Of a DNA stretch of 64,000 nt, positions 1 through 11,110 are shown piece after piece. The stretch comes from Neocallimastix lanati (nom. inval.) (lineage: Eukaryota; Neocallimastigomycota; Neocallimastigomycetes; Neocallimastigales; Neocallimastigaceae): the NCBI GenBank assembly GCA_016946835.1, contig JACVTC010000053.1:931001-995000 (forward strand), in the 5' to 3' direction. The notes under the pieces were generated by a model that saw only the letters and a program-made list of their open reading frames with translations, was not told the DNA's origin and did no database searches. Each line of letters starts with the position of its first letter. Positions within the stretch are counted from its first letter, which is position 1. A program made the position numbers and the translations under genes.

Positions 1-377
1 ATCTTTATAAACAAATAGAAAAACCATAAGAGAAATATAAATTTTTTCCATGAACTAATTTTTCAAATATTACTCCAAATAGTTTTTTGACCAACATCCA
101 AAAGAAGATATATATATAATGATGGTACCTCTTTTATAAGCTTCAGAGTAATTACTAGAAGAGTTTCACCTTCAATCCAATCGTCTTCTTTAGCAAGATC
201 CTAAGATGGACCCTTACTTTAAATCCTTTATCTCTCAAATTTCAAGATTGATTATGACCTTGAGTACCACAACTAAAAACAGCAAAAGTAATATTCTTAA
301 AAATTTCATAAGGGAAAGTCGATCTTTTATAAACAGTTTCATCGACACCACCAATATTTATAATTTTAATCATTTTA
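1..377 (-). pseudogene. Broken ketol-acid reductoisomerase (Ilv5/KARI) copy, runs off the left edge
   Basis: Reading the minus strand leftwards from about 377 gives pieces in the order found in ketol-acid reductoisomerase, the NADPH enzyme of branched-chain amino-acid synthesis. They are INIGGVDETVYKRSTFPYE, then CGTQGHNQS-stop-NLRDKGFKV (the Rossmann glycine motif and following helix), DDWIEGETLL, LLLDVGQKTIWSNI, and KLVHGKNLYFSYGFS. Yeast Ilv5 has matching blocks in the same order. The copy is dead: an in-frame TGA falls inside the nucleotide-binding motif, another follows WSNI, and at least two reading-frame changes are needed to follow the homology. It continues beyond position 1. A functional copy presumably lies elsewhere. 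The family call is firm because several blocks are collinear; the exact end near 377 is approximate. Confidence 0.82.
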
Positions 378-420
378 AATTTTTAATTTTTAAATGTATT
401 TATTTTTTTAAATAATCAAT

Positions 421-1000
421 AAAATATTATAAAATATATAATTTTTTTCAATTTAGAAAAAAATAGTATTACTAATTAAATATTTATTATGACTAACAAC
501 AAATATAAGTTAAAATAAAGTAAAAAAAAAAAAAAAAATTGAGTTAGAGAAGAAAATTTTTAATTTGTATGAAGAGTGTACTATATTCTATATAGTTAAT
601 TTATTATATTGAAATAGTACCACATAAATTTTAATTTGTTGTAAAAAGATTAATAATAAATTATTAACCTAATCATTACTATGTCCTACAAAAAAAATTA
701 ATTATACTTCATATTTAAATAAAATATATTAATATTATTATTAAAAGTTAATATTTTTATCAATGCAATATTTTGCAATATATATATATAATATAATAAA
801 TAAAATTTGAATTTTAAATGTATATTAGTTTTTATTATATTATTTTTTTTATTTAAAAATAAAGATCAATAGTATAACAATATATATTAACTATTTACTT
901 TACGAAGAAATGATAAAAAATTTTAATTTTTAGGTATATACATTTTTTTTAAAATAAATAAATAAATAAATAAATAAATAAATCCAATGTAAAAATCATC
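421..1000. other. Gene-free A/T-rich spacer
   Basis: No coding signal seen. It holds A and T runs, a (TA)n stretch near 780 and an (AAAT)n tetranucleotide run at about 955-982. Confidence 0.6.
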
Positions 1001-1009
1001 CTTTTTTTT

Positions 1010-1043
1010 TTGAGATAAGGAATAAACTTTATTTAATGATATT

Positions 1044-1076
<33 letters not shown>

Positions 1077-1440
1077 CATGAAATATAAAATATATGAATC
1101 TTTTTACTTTAATATTAAAAAACTAAGTTATGAGTTTCGAGGAAGAAATGACCATTAATTCTTCTTTATTCATCGATGAAAAGAACAGTAGAGTGAATTT
1201 CTGACATTAATATTGGTTGATTAATGTCCCATGATTCCAGAGGAGTAGAAGAATTGTTTAGTATTCCTTTTCAATAATTTTCATTAAGACTGTGGTCGGT
1301 TATATCAGAAGCAAGTTCTTCATGGTGTTCTGCAAAACGTTTGAATTGATCTTCTTGAGATACTAGAACATTACCTAGAAGAAGAGTGAGAAAGATTAGA
1401 AATTTTCTTTAGTCCAGGTCAACTCCGTTTAGATTTATTT
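1010..1440 (-). pseudogene. Decayed LINE reverse-transcriptase fragment
   Basis: On the minus strand, 1440 to 1120 reads as GNVLVSQEDQFKRFAEHHEE, then ASDITDHSLNENY-stop-KG, then PLESWDINQPILMSEIHSTV. This is the layout just upstream of the first reverse-transcriptase motif in fungal non-LTR retrotransposons, where a short W-x-I-N-x-P-I-x-x-x-E-I segment precedes the palm. The frame has stops and then ends. Further left, TTTATTCC near 1018 (an AATAAA-type signal on the minus strand) next to a T run may be a poly(A) tail read backwards. It is a fragment, not an active element. The LINE call is by motif shape only. Confidence 0.5.
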
Positions 1441-1527
1441 TATTTTATTTTTTTTTTAGCATTTACTGATGGAATGAATCAAAATTTTAAACCTATTATT
1501 CCTCTTAATGCTAATATTATAATCAGG

Positions 1528-1574
<47 letters not shown>

Positions 1575-2525
1575 GAAAGAATAAGCGATAAATGATAAGA
1601 GATATTATTAAAAGAGTTGTATACAGAAGCAATATTTAGATGATTTTTTAATATATCGTTAACAATAATAAAGTTAAGAATTCTTTCCACCATTTGACTA
1701 ATTAAATCATTTAAGAGAAATTCTAAGAATATGATTTTTAAGTTGCTGTATAGTCATGTTGAAATTAACAATTTTTTTTTTTTTTTTTTTAGACAGGGAA
1801 GAGAATACACTTTCATAACTTTATTAATTTTATTTTAAAAAAAAAAATATATGTAGGTGAAAAGTACATTTGAAATTAAAAAATAAAAATAAAATTTAAA
1901 AAATAAAAAATAAAAAATTACCAACAATAACAGAATGGCTATTCAGGTGATTTTTGAACCAATTAGTAAAATTAGTTTTTTGCTTTATCTCTGGAGTCTT
2001 TATGTTTTTTTTTTTTTTTCTTTTTTTCTAGGGATGTAAATGTTTCCTACATTTAACACTCCAGAAGGAAACTATAATTAGCGAGAGAAATATATATATC
2101 TCTATTCTAAATTATCATTAATGGATTGGCAGGAAATATAAACTCCATAAAAGGTGATATGTCCCTGAGGGGAAACTATTCTATTGACATAAGAAATCAA
2201 TCTTGTTTTAAACGACTAAAATAAAGTTAATAATAAATATAATGTTTTAAATGATTATAGTAATGATGATAATAACTATAATGACTTTAACGATGAATTG
2301 AACCATTAATCTGGAAAAAAAAAATTTGAAAAAATTAAATTGAAAATAAAATGAAAAATTGAAAGAATGTATTACTATAAAAATCCACTATTATCTCCAA
2401 ATTCAAATCATGATTTATCCTCTTACTAATTCTAAGAAAAATAAAGATAAAGATCGAAAGAAATAAAACATATAAAGATGTGAAAAAATGAAAAATAAAA
2501 TTTAAATAATATAGACATTGATTTT

Positions 2526-2560
<35 letters not shown>

Positions 2561-2800
2561 TTAGGATTAACAAGAGGGGAGGATAATAGCGCCCCCGCGA
2601 CAACCTCCTGAATTTATATGGGAAGGTTTTCATTCACCCAGGGTGTTTTTCTCTATTAATAAAGTTGGTGTTCGTTCGTCATGGTAAGCATTTCTATTAC
2701 TAGACTATATAATTGTTAGTACAAAGAACATTGGATCTGTAAGAAGGTTAGTTAATTAAATCTACTATACATTGTTTGTAAAGATAATAATAATAATAAA
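1441..2800. other. Degraded higher-complexity islands between T-runs
   Basis: Long T runs (1530-1570, 1772-1790, 2530-2557) separate short islands of less biased sequence at about 1571-1770, 1920-2000, 2030-2230 and 2558-2760. The last island contains a short GC-rich word, GCGCCCCCGCGACAACC, that is unlike the rest of the window. No frame stays open and no family is recognised. I infer transposon debris. Confidence 0.4.
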
Positions 2801-4370
2801 AAACAAAAAAAAAAAACAAAACAAAAAAAAAAAAAACTTCATAAAGGAGTTCCTTCCTTTGAAGGATTAAGGATTCCCAATATGATTAGCCTTTATAAAA
2901 AAAAATTTTCAATTATTATTTTATTATTAATCTTAATTTAAATTAATATTCATCACCAACATAAAAACAAAAGAAAAGAAAAGAAAACAAAAAAACAAAA
3001 AAACAAAAAAAAAAAAAAAAAAAGGATTTACCTATTGTATCACTGAAATACAATTTTTAATAATAATTAAAATACTAAGTACAACAATTTACATGCTTCC
3101 TCAATATCTACCTAACATATTCAAATTATATCAACCTATTAGATTATTAACTATTAAAAATATTTTATATTATATACAATATTATATATTATATTGATAA
3201 ATGGACCAATGATTCTTATAATAAACTTATTTTTTTTGACATCTCCTTAATATTTAAAAATATATATATATATAAATTTATTATAATAAAATAATGTATT
3301 AAATTATAATAAATTATTGTCTGTCTTTATTTTTTTTTTTTTTTTATTTTTATTTTTGTTTTAAAAAAAAAAAAACAAAGTTTAAAATTTTATTAATGGA
3401 TAATTAAATAGTTAAACTATTGAGTATATATAATAAAATAGTTTGAATTTAATTAAAATTCTGTATATATATTACTATATAAATAAAAATAATTAAATAT
3501 ATATATAAAATAATTATAAGAATAATTAATTTTCAATATTCATTTTATTTTACTTCATCACAATTAATAACTATATAAATATTAGGAATTATAAAAAATA
3601 TGTTTTCTTTAAATGGAAAATTTTTTTTCATCAATTTTTAAAAATTTTTTTTAAAAAGGCTTTTAAATACATATTATTATTATTAAACTTTGTGGTACAA
3701 CAATGATAAATAAATATAAGATCCCCTGATTGAATCCTTTGTCTTTTTCAACGGTAGTGTAACCTTAATACTAATATTTATGCAAATATATTTTACTATA
3801 CTTATAAATATTTATATATAATAGTATATATTTAAAATTTATTATGTATTATTTATTATTTATTATTTAATTAATTATTTATCATTTATTATTTATTAAT
3901 TATTTATCATTTATTATTTATTAATTATTTATTATTTATTATTATATATTATTTATTTTATATTAATATTATAAATAATAATATAAATTTATTTATTATT
4001 TATTATTATTTATTATTTTTTGTTTATTATTTATTATTTATTATTTATTATCATTATTTATTATTTATTATTTATTATTTATTATTTATTATTTATTATT
4101 TATTATTTATTATTTATTATTTATTATTTATTATTTATTATTTATTATTTATTATTTATTATTTATTATTCAATTATTTATAATTTATTATTTATTATTT
4201 ATTATTTATTATTTATTATTCAATTATTTATTATTTATTATTTATTATTTATTATTTAATTATTTACCTTTTTTTTTTTTTTTTTTTATATATATATCAA
4301 GTTAATTATTTAATATATTTTTTAAAAACTATATTAAATAAATTAATTAATTCAATTCCCATATCAAAAA
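2801..4370. other. Gene-free A/T-rich spacer with heptamer array
   Basis: No gene seen. It holds A-runs near 2800-2840 and 2985-3022, (TA)n runs, and the period-7 array listed separately. Confidence 0.6.
3843..4262. repeat. Period-7 ATTATTT tandem array
   Basis: The heptamer TTATTTA repeats with near-perfect phase from about 4022 to 4259 (roughly 34 units). A looser version extends left to about 3843. One phase is open and would encode a repetitive I/L/Y/F peptide, but this is a property of the repeat and not a gene. Confidence 0.9.
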
Positions 4371-5170
4371 ATAACAAGAAATACAATAAAAAATTCATTC
4401 TGCATAAACTATAATGAAACAGAAGATAACTCAACTGAATTCCAACGTTTTATTGACATAAATAGGCAGGCTTTACCAATGGAATCAACGATCACCCATG
4501 TATCTCCTTGCAGAAAAGAAGGAAATGACAATCAGGGACTACGGTATATTGATTATTATAAAAAATTTTACAAAACTATTCACAAATTAAACTTAAGATT
4601 TATTTCGCTGATAAACCAAATATAGTCGATGGAGGCTTTAAAGTAGATTCCAATTTTTGAGAAGCATTAGCAAATATTACAGGGGAACAAGCATTACTCG
4701 ATATTATGCTAAAACTAAAGAATCAATTGATACAAATAAGAAATGTAGATGACAATCCAATTGAAATTAGTAGGATAACTTTTGAAAGATATAATTGAAA
4801 ATGGAATAAGAGATAATTACCAGCACAAATAGCTCACTCAGTGCGAATGCAACGCAATACTTCAATAACCTTTATAACTGTGAACAAAACCAAAGACTTT
4901 AATACAACGCAATATAATAAAAATCCAAAATCAAAACGAAAAGTCACCATCTGGAGAAAGAGCACTACATTGTCTTAAATTTCTCGGAGATATACTCTTT
5001 ATTAAATTATCACCTAAGAATACAACAGACTTAAGTCCATGGATATAAGCAACAAAAAGTCTTTACTTCATCATCATTTGTAAGATCACTACCGGGACAG
5101 AACTTGGTCTATCTGCTCTGCTTCCCTCTATCATACTATCAGTAATGAGTAGAACTTTGTCAAAAAATTT
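4370..5170 (+). pseudogene. Unrecognised decayed coding stretch
   Basis: About 800 bp with base composition clearly less A/T-biased than its surroundings and with long peptide-like runs on the + strand. Examples are STEFQRFIDINRQALPMEST near 4425-4485, ITGEQALLDIMLKLKNQLIQ near 4680, and EKSPSGERALHCLKFLGDIL near 4940-5000. The runs are interrupted by stops and frame changes. I do not recognise the family. A decayed transposon-encoded protein or an old gene copy are both possible. Confidence 0.4.
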
Positions 5171-5376
5171 TAAAAATTTTTTTTTTCTATTTTAACAAAA
5201 TAATAAATAAATAAATAAATAAATAAATAAAATTATATATATAGTTATTTTGTTAATTAAATTATTAAATATATAATTATAAAAATTAATCATAAAGAAC
5301 TTTTTATAAAAATATATATATACTTTTATATATTTTATATTTATATAAATAAAATATTCAAAATTATAAAAAAAAA

Positions 5377-5473
5377 TTAGTATTAAACTGTTCTAAATAT
5401 TTAATGTAAATTTTTTTTAATATAAAAAAAATTAGTATTAAACTGTTTTAAATATTTAATGTAAATTTTTTTT
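5377..5473. repeat. 54-bp tandem duplication
   Basis: The block beginning ATTAGTATTAAACTGTT at 5377 recurs at 5431 with one C/T difference in the core, giving a 54-bp period. A second, weaker direct repeat around TTATTATTAATA...ATTCATTTATTT follows at about 5480-5555. Confidence 0.8.
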
Positions 5474-6084
5474 ATTTTAATTTTGTTATTATTAATATAT
5501 ATTCATTTATTTATTTAATTCTGTTATTATTAATACATATATTCATTTATTTTCAATATTTTTATTATTAATAATAAAAACAAACTTATTATGAAAATAA
5601 TATATATGAAAATTGAACTATAGAAAAAAAAATATAGAAAGTTATAAATATTTTTTTTTTTAAAAGGTAATTTATATTTAATATTATTATTATTTATAAC
5701 TTATAATAAATTAATAACTAAAAAAGTAAAAATATGGAAAGATTTTTAACTATAAAAAAAAAAAATGGAAAGATTACTAAAGTGATTATTATATGAAAAA
5801 AAAAATTTTTTTTTATTATTTATTAACAAATTAATTAGTATTTTTTTTCTATTTTTATTATCTACCTTTTTAGGAAAGCGGTAGGTATAATATAAATAGT
5901 ATAATTAAATAATGATATTCAAAATAAAAATATATCATTAATAATAAAATTTTCAAATTTTAATATAAATTTATTAATATTTTTTTTCAATTTTCTATTT
6001 AATTATTTTTAAATTAAAGGAATAAAAAAAGAAATTAAAAAAGAATAATGAAATAGAATATATAATTTAATTTTTTTATTTTTT

Positions 6085-6131
6085 TTAATTCATTATTTAA
6101 TTTAAATTAATTAAATTAAATAATGAATTAA
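6085..6131. repeat. 20-bp perfect inverted repeat
   Basis: The arm at 6085-6104 (TTAATTCATTATTTAATTTA) is the exact reverse complement of 6112-6131, with a 7-base spacer. It could form a hairpin. In DNA this A/T rich some palindromes are expected. Confidence 0.75.
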
Positions 6132-6885
6132 TTTACACAAAAAGGAAAAGAAAAAAAAATAATTAAATAAAAATAAAAATAAAAATAAAAAATTTACCGC
6201 ACCTATTATTTAAATATACATGTGCCAGAATGAAATAAGTATATCGAATGAAGAAATGCTATTATTTTTATAAATATATTTATTATTTTATAATATTTAA
6301 AATGTGATTTTAATATTAGAGTAATTATTAAACACAAAAAAATTAACTTTTATATTTAGATAAAAATAGCTTCTTTATTCTTTTTAATAATTGAATATTA
6401 TACTAAAATGCTAAATTATTTAATATAACTTATAAAAAAAATAAAAATAGAATCTTCAATTAAATAGTTAAGATATTTTTATGTTGCAAATAATATAAAT
6501 ATTTATATTTTTAAGTATCCTTTTTTGTACTAAATTTTTTTTTATACATTTGTATTTTTTGATCAAATTAAATTTAACCGTTTCAATATTAAATCTTATT
6601 TTTTGCAACAAAAAAAATTTTTTTAGTGTTCAATTATTATAAAAAATTAATAATGAATTAAAGTTTATTAATTAGCAATTTATTAAATCTTAATAAATAT
6701 TAAATATAAAAAAAAAAGTTATAATAACTTTTTTTTATAATATGAAATATTTAGATTTAAATATATTATATATAGAGTCATATATTTTATTATATTAATA
6801 ATCATAATATACTATAAAAAAAACCTTAAATAAAAAAAATTTATTTTTTTATTCTTATTTTTTTAAATAATAAAGTTTAGAACAT

Positions 6886-6925
<40 letters not shown>

Positions 6926-7754
6926 GTGGTAAATCCTTTTAATAATTTTAATAATGAATAAACTATATTATGAACTTTCCGACATAATCGTGAATAAAGG
7001 AAAAAAGTATGAATTTATATCCATATATTTAGAGTGAGAGAGGAGATTAATTGCATTTCAAAGCTTTAATTATTTAGACATTATTGATAAAATATGTAAA
7101 TATCTAAGATTTGACTAGTTATTTATTTATTTTTTAAATTACGAATTATTATGAATTAATAATTATAATTAACTCAAAGCAAAAATTATATTTATTATTA
7201 TTAACTATTGTTTTTTTTTTTTTATTAGTATAACATTATTTATTATAATTAACATTATTTATTATAAAAAATTATTTTATAATATTATTTAATGTAGTAA
7301 TAATTCATTAAAATGCTTGTCAACGAGATTTAAAAATATAATATATTTTTAAATTATTTAGTTATTTTTTCTATTTAAATTATTACTTTATTAATAAATA
7401 ATATATATAGAGAGAATATATAGAATAGCTCTTTTATTTGTTTCAAAATATATTCAAATATATATCATTATACATTAATAAGTAGATAATTATTATATAA
7501 TATAATATTTATTATTAATATTTTTTTTTTCTCCTATGTTAAATCCCCTTTAGAAGATATATTTCATATTCGTTGTATAGATAATTTAATATATTCAAAG
7601 TATATAAAATAATATATTGTTACTGATAATTTAATGTATTCATAGAATATAATATATAAAATTCAATAGTTAATATATATTGTACTATATAATAAATAAA
7701 TATAAAATATTATAAAATTTTAATTTAATAAATTGGATTTTTGAGATTTTTTAT

Positions 7755-7930
7755 TTTTATTTTATTTTATTTTATTTTATTTTTTTTTATTTTATTTCAT
7801 TTTTATTAATTCTTTACTCTTTTATATTACTTCACTATTTATTTTATTTTATTTTATTTTATTCAATCTGTACTTTACATCTATATTTCAACTATCTATT
7901 TTATTTTATTTTATTTTATTTTATTTATTA
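7755..7930. repeat. TTTTA pentamer runs
   Basis: Several short runs of TTTTA or TTTTATTTTA separated by unique sequence. Simple repeat. Confidence 0.8.
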
Positions 7931-10694
7931 TTATTTATTGTTTACAAATGAATATTAAAATATTATAAATTTAAAATATATATATATATAATATATTGTT
8001 ATATAATAATTTTTTTTTAAACTACACCAGTTATTTGATATATATATTTAATAATTTTAAAAACAAATTTTTTTAATAGCTTTCAGTTATTATTTAATAA
8101 TAATATCTGAATGTGATGTAATTGTAATAGTTTTATAATTCAAAAAATTATATATAGTAGATTATCAATCATATAATATTAATGTTCATATTAAAATGAA
8201 ACATTATATATCATATATTATGTTAAAAAAAATTCCTATATTTCATTATTTTATACTATTATGAATATTTTATATGAATATTTTATTAATTTAAATAATA
8301 AAAAATAATAAATATATATATAAAAAAAGCATATTTTATTAATTTAAATAGCAAATAATAAACCATAAATAATGCTTAATACATAATAAATAATAATAAA
8401 AAAAAAGTAATGAATAATTAATTAATAAATCATAAATAATTAATTATTATTCTATATATAATTTAATAATTTTTATCACAAAAATAATAGTTTTAGCAAT
8501 AAATAGTCTGTAATATAATTGGATATTTGTTCCATATTGTTCTATATTTAAGGAATTAATTATTATTTACATCGGGAGATGTTCTGTAGAATTTTGGTAT
8601 AGAATTGTTGATGATTTCTAAACTTCGTTAACTACCAATTCTCAAATTATTAATGTTCAAGCGTTCATTAAATATAATATTTTTATAATTATAAAATAAT
8701 TGAACTAATGGACAAATAATTTTTATATATTTATTTAAAACTAATATAAATATTTTATCTTTTTTTTTTTTTTTCTTTTTTTAATAAATAAATTTATTTA
8801 ATTATTATATATTCTTAATTATTTATTATTTGAATTCACTATTCATTATTTATTCTTATAATAAAGAAAATAATAAGAATAATATTATTTCTTATTATTA
8901 TTTCTTATTATTTTTTATTATTCGCTTTATTATTATTTCTTATTCCTATTATTTTTATTATTATTTATTACAATTATTCTTTTCATTATTTTATATTATA
9001 AATATTTAATTATTATATATTATTAATTATTTATTATTTATAATTTATTATTTATTATTTATTCTTATTAGTATTATAAGAATAAATAATATTTTCTTTA
9101 TTATTATTTCTTATTATTTTTTATTATTCTCTTTACTATTTTTTCTTATTATTATTCTTTTTATTACTTATTATAATTAATCATTTATTGTTATTGTTAT
9201 TATTATTACATTATCTATTGTTTATTGTTATACCATTTATTGTTAATTATTAATTATTTATTATTTATTATTAATAATTTTATAAATTTATTATTTATTA
9301 TTTATTAATTATAATTTTATAAAATTTTTTTAAAAAAGTTTGGATTCAGTTTTATTACATATTGATAATATATTTTAAATTATTAAATTGTACCTTATAT
9401 TAGTTTTTCATTTATTATTTTTATTCAATTTTTCAATATAGTAATACCAAATAGATATGCACGGCTAAAAAAAAAAAAAAAAAAAAAAACTTTTTTTAAT
9501 CTGAAATATAATAAATAGTTTTATATATATTATATTAATTTTATTTAAATAAGAAAATTAATTTTGATTTATTAGACATTATATTAACCTTTTATTTCTA
9601 TATTTATTAGTTTATATTAAATTTATTAAAATATTTATAAATATTATTTCTTTACTAATTTGAAATATTTTTACTTTTATTAAAATATTGTATTTCATGT
9701 AACAATTTATATTAAAAATTTATTCCAAATATATTCCTATATATTAAATAATTTATATCACCATTATTCTATAATTAATTATTTTTGTGCTAGATGCCTC
9801 TATTAATTATAATATTTATTTTTAATATAGAATTATTATATAGATTAAATATTTATTAATTCATTTACCTGATTTAATATTCGAATATAAATTTAATTTT
9901 TTATAAAATAAATTAAAAATTCCTTTTAAAATTATTAATAGTTTAATATTACTCTATATTTATTTATATATTTACTTATTTACTTTTTAAATAAAAGATT
10001 TATATATTTTTATGGTATAATTACTTTAAATAATAATATTACTTTTATTAATCATACTATTAAACTTTAATTATTATAATTAAAACTAATTAATAACGAT
10101 TAAAAAATCCTTGTTATTTTATAAAAACATCATTGCTAATAATTCATTTAATTAAATAAATAAGTTGAATATAATAAATAATTAATAATATATGAAAAAT
10201 AGATTAATTATTATATTTAAAAAGGTAAAATCTTATTATTTAATAAACAAAATAAATTATTTAATGAATTGTAGCATATAATAAATATATGATAAACATT
10301 TTACAAATATTAGAATAATTGTTTAAAGAAAATATATAATATAATAATGTTATATTATTATATTATATATTATTTAAATTTTTCTTATGAAATTTATTTC
10401 TATTATATTAATTATTATATATTATAATTAAATAATTATTATTATTATATTATACTAATTAATATAAATTAAGATTTTCTTATTTCATTTATTACTGTAT
10501 ATTAGCATAATTAAAACTATTATATTAAATAATATTTAATATTATTTATATGAATTAAAATTTATTTATAATTTCTTTTTCCATTAGAACTAATAAATAT
10601 TATTCGATATTTATTTAATTTATTTAATATTAACAAATACTTTAAATCATATAAATAATTGAAAATTTCTCATACATATTAGACAAAATTTAAA

Positions 10695-10730
<36 letters not shown>

Positions 10731-11110
10731 AAAAAAATAAAAAAAAATTAATAATAAAAAAAAGAGTTCTTTTTTTTATATATTTATATAAAAGCAAGGA
10801 TTAAAAAATATATATATATAAAATTAAAAAAATAGTATTAGTATTATTCATAAAATACAAAAATAATAATTTATCATAACATATCTAGATCTTATGAATA
10901 TATAGATATTCGTTTTATATATAAATAATCTATTGTATAAAGATAACAAAACCTTTTTTTATTAAAAATTTTGAATATTTCACAAAAAATATAATAATAA
11001 AAAGCAATTTTCACAAATATCAATTATAAAATAATATTACAAAATAGAAAATATATATCAATATTCTTAAAAAGAATAACAATAAATAGAGTAAAAAAAA
11101 GTCTAGAAAG

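Larger units (their letters stand above)
5171..11110. other. Nearly 6 kb gene-free A/T desert upstream of the deacetylase gene
   Basis: No supported gene. It contains A/T homopolymers (for example 6887-6924 T, 9467-9489 A, 10699-10728 A), TTTTA pentamer runs at 7755-7930, mixed TTATTA repeats at 8870-9310, a 20-bp inverted repeat and 54-bp tandem repeats listed separately. Small islands of less biased sequence at about 6960-7070 and 8505-8670 may be very old relics. The last few hundred bases before 11111 must hold the promoter of the deacetylase gene, but no element can be singled out. Confidence 0.6.

Noticed and set aside
4020-4259. 79-codon frame over the heptamer array
   Set aside because: The frame is open only because a 7-base repeat without stops in one phase was read; the peptide is pure repeat.
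3843-4262. CRISPR-like array
   Set aside because: The repeats have no spacers and the window is eukaryotic.
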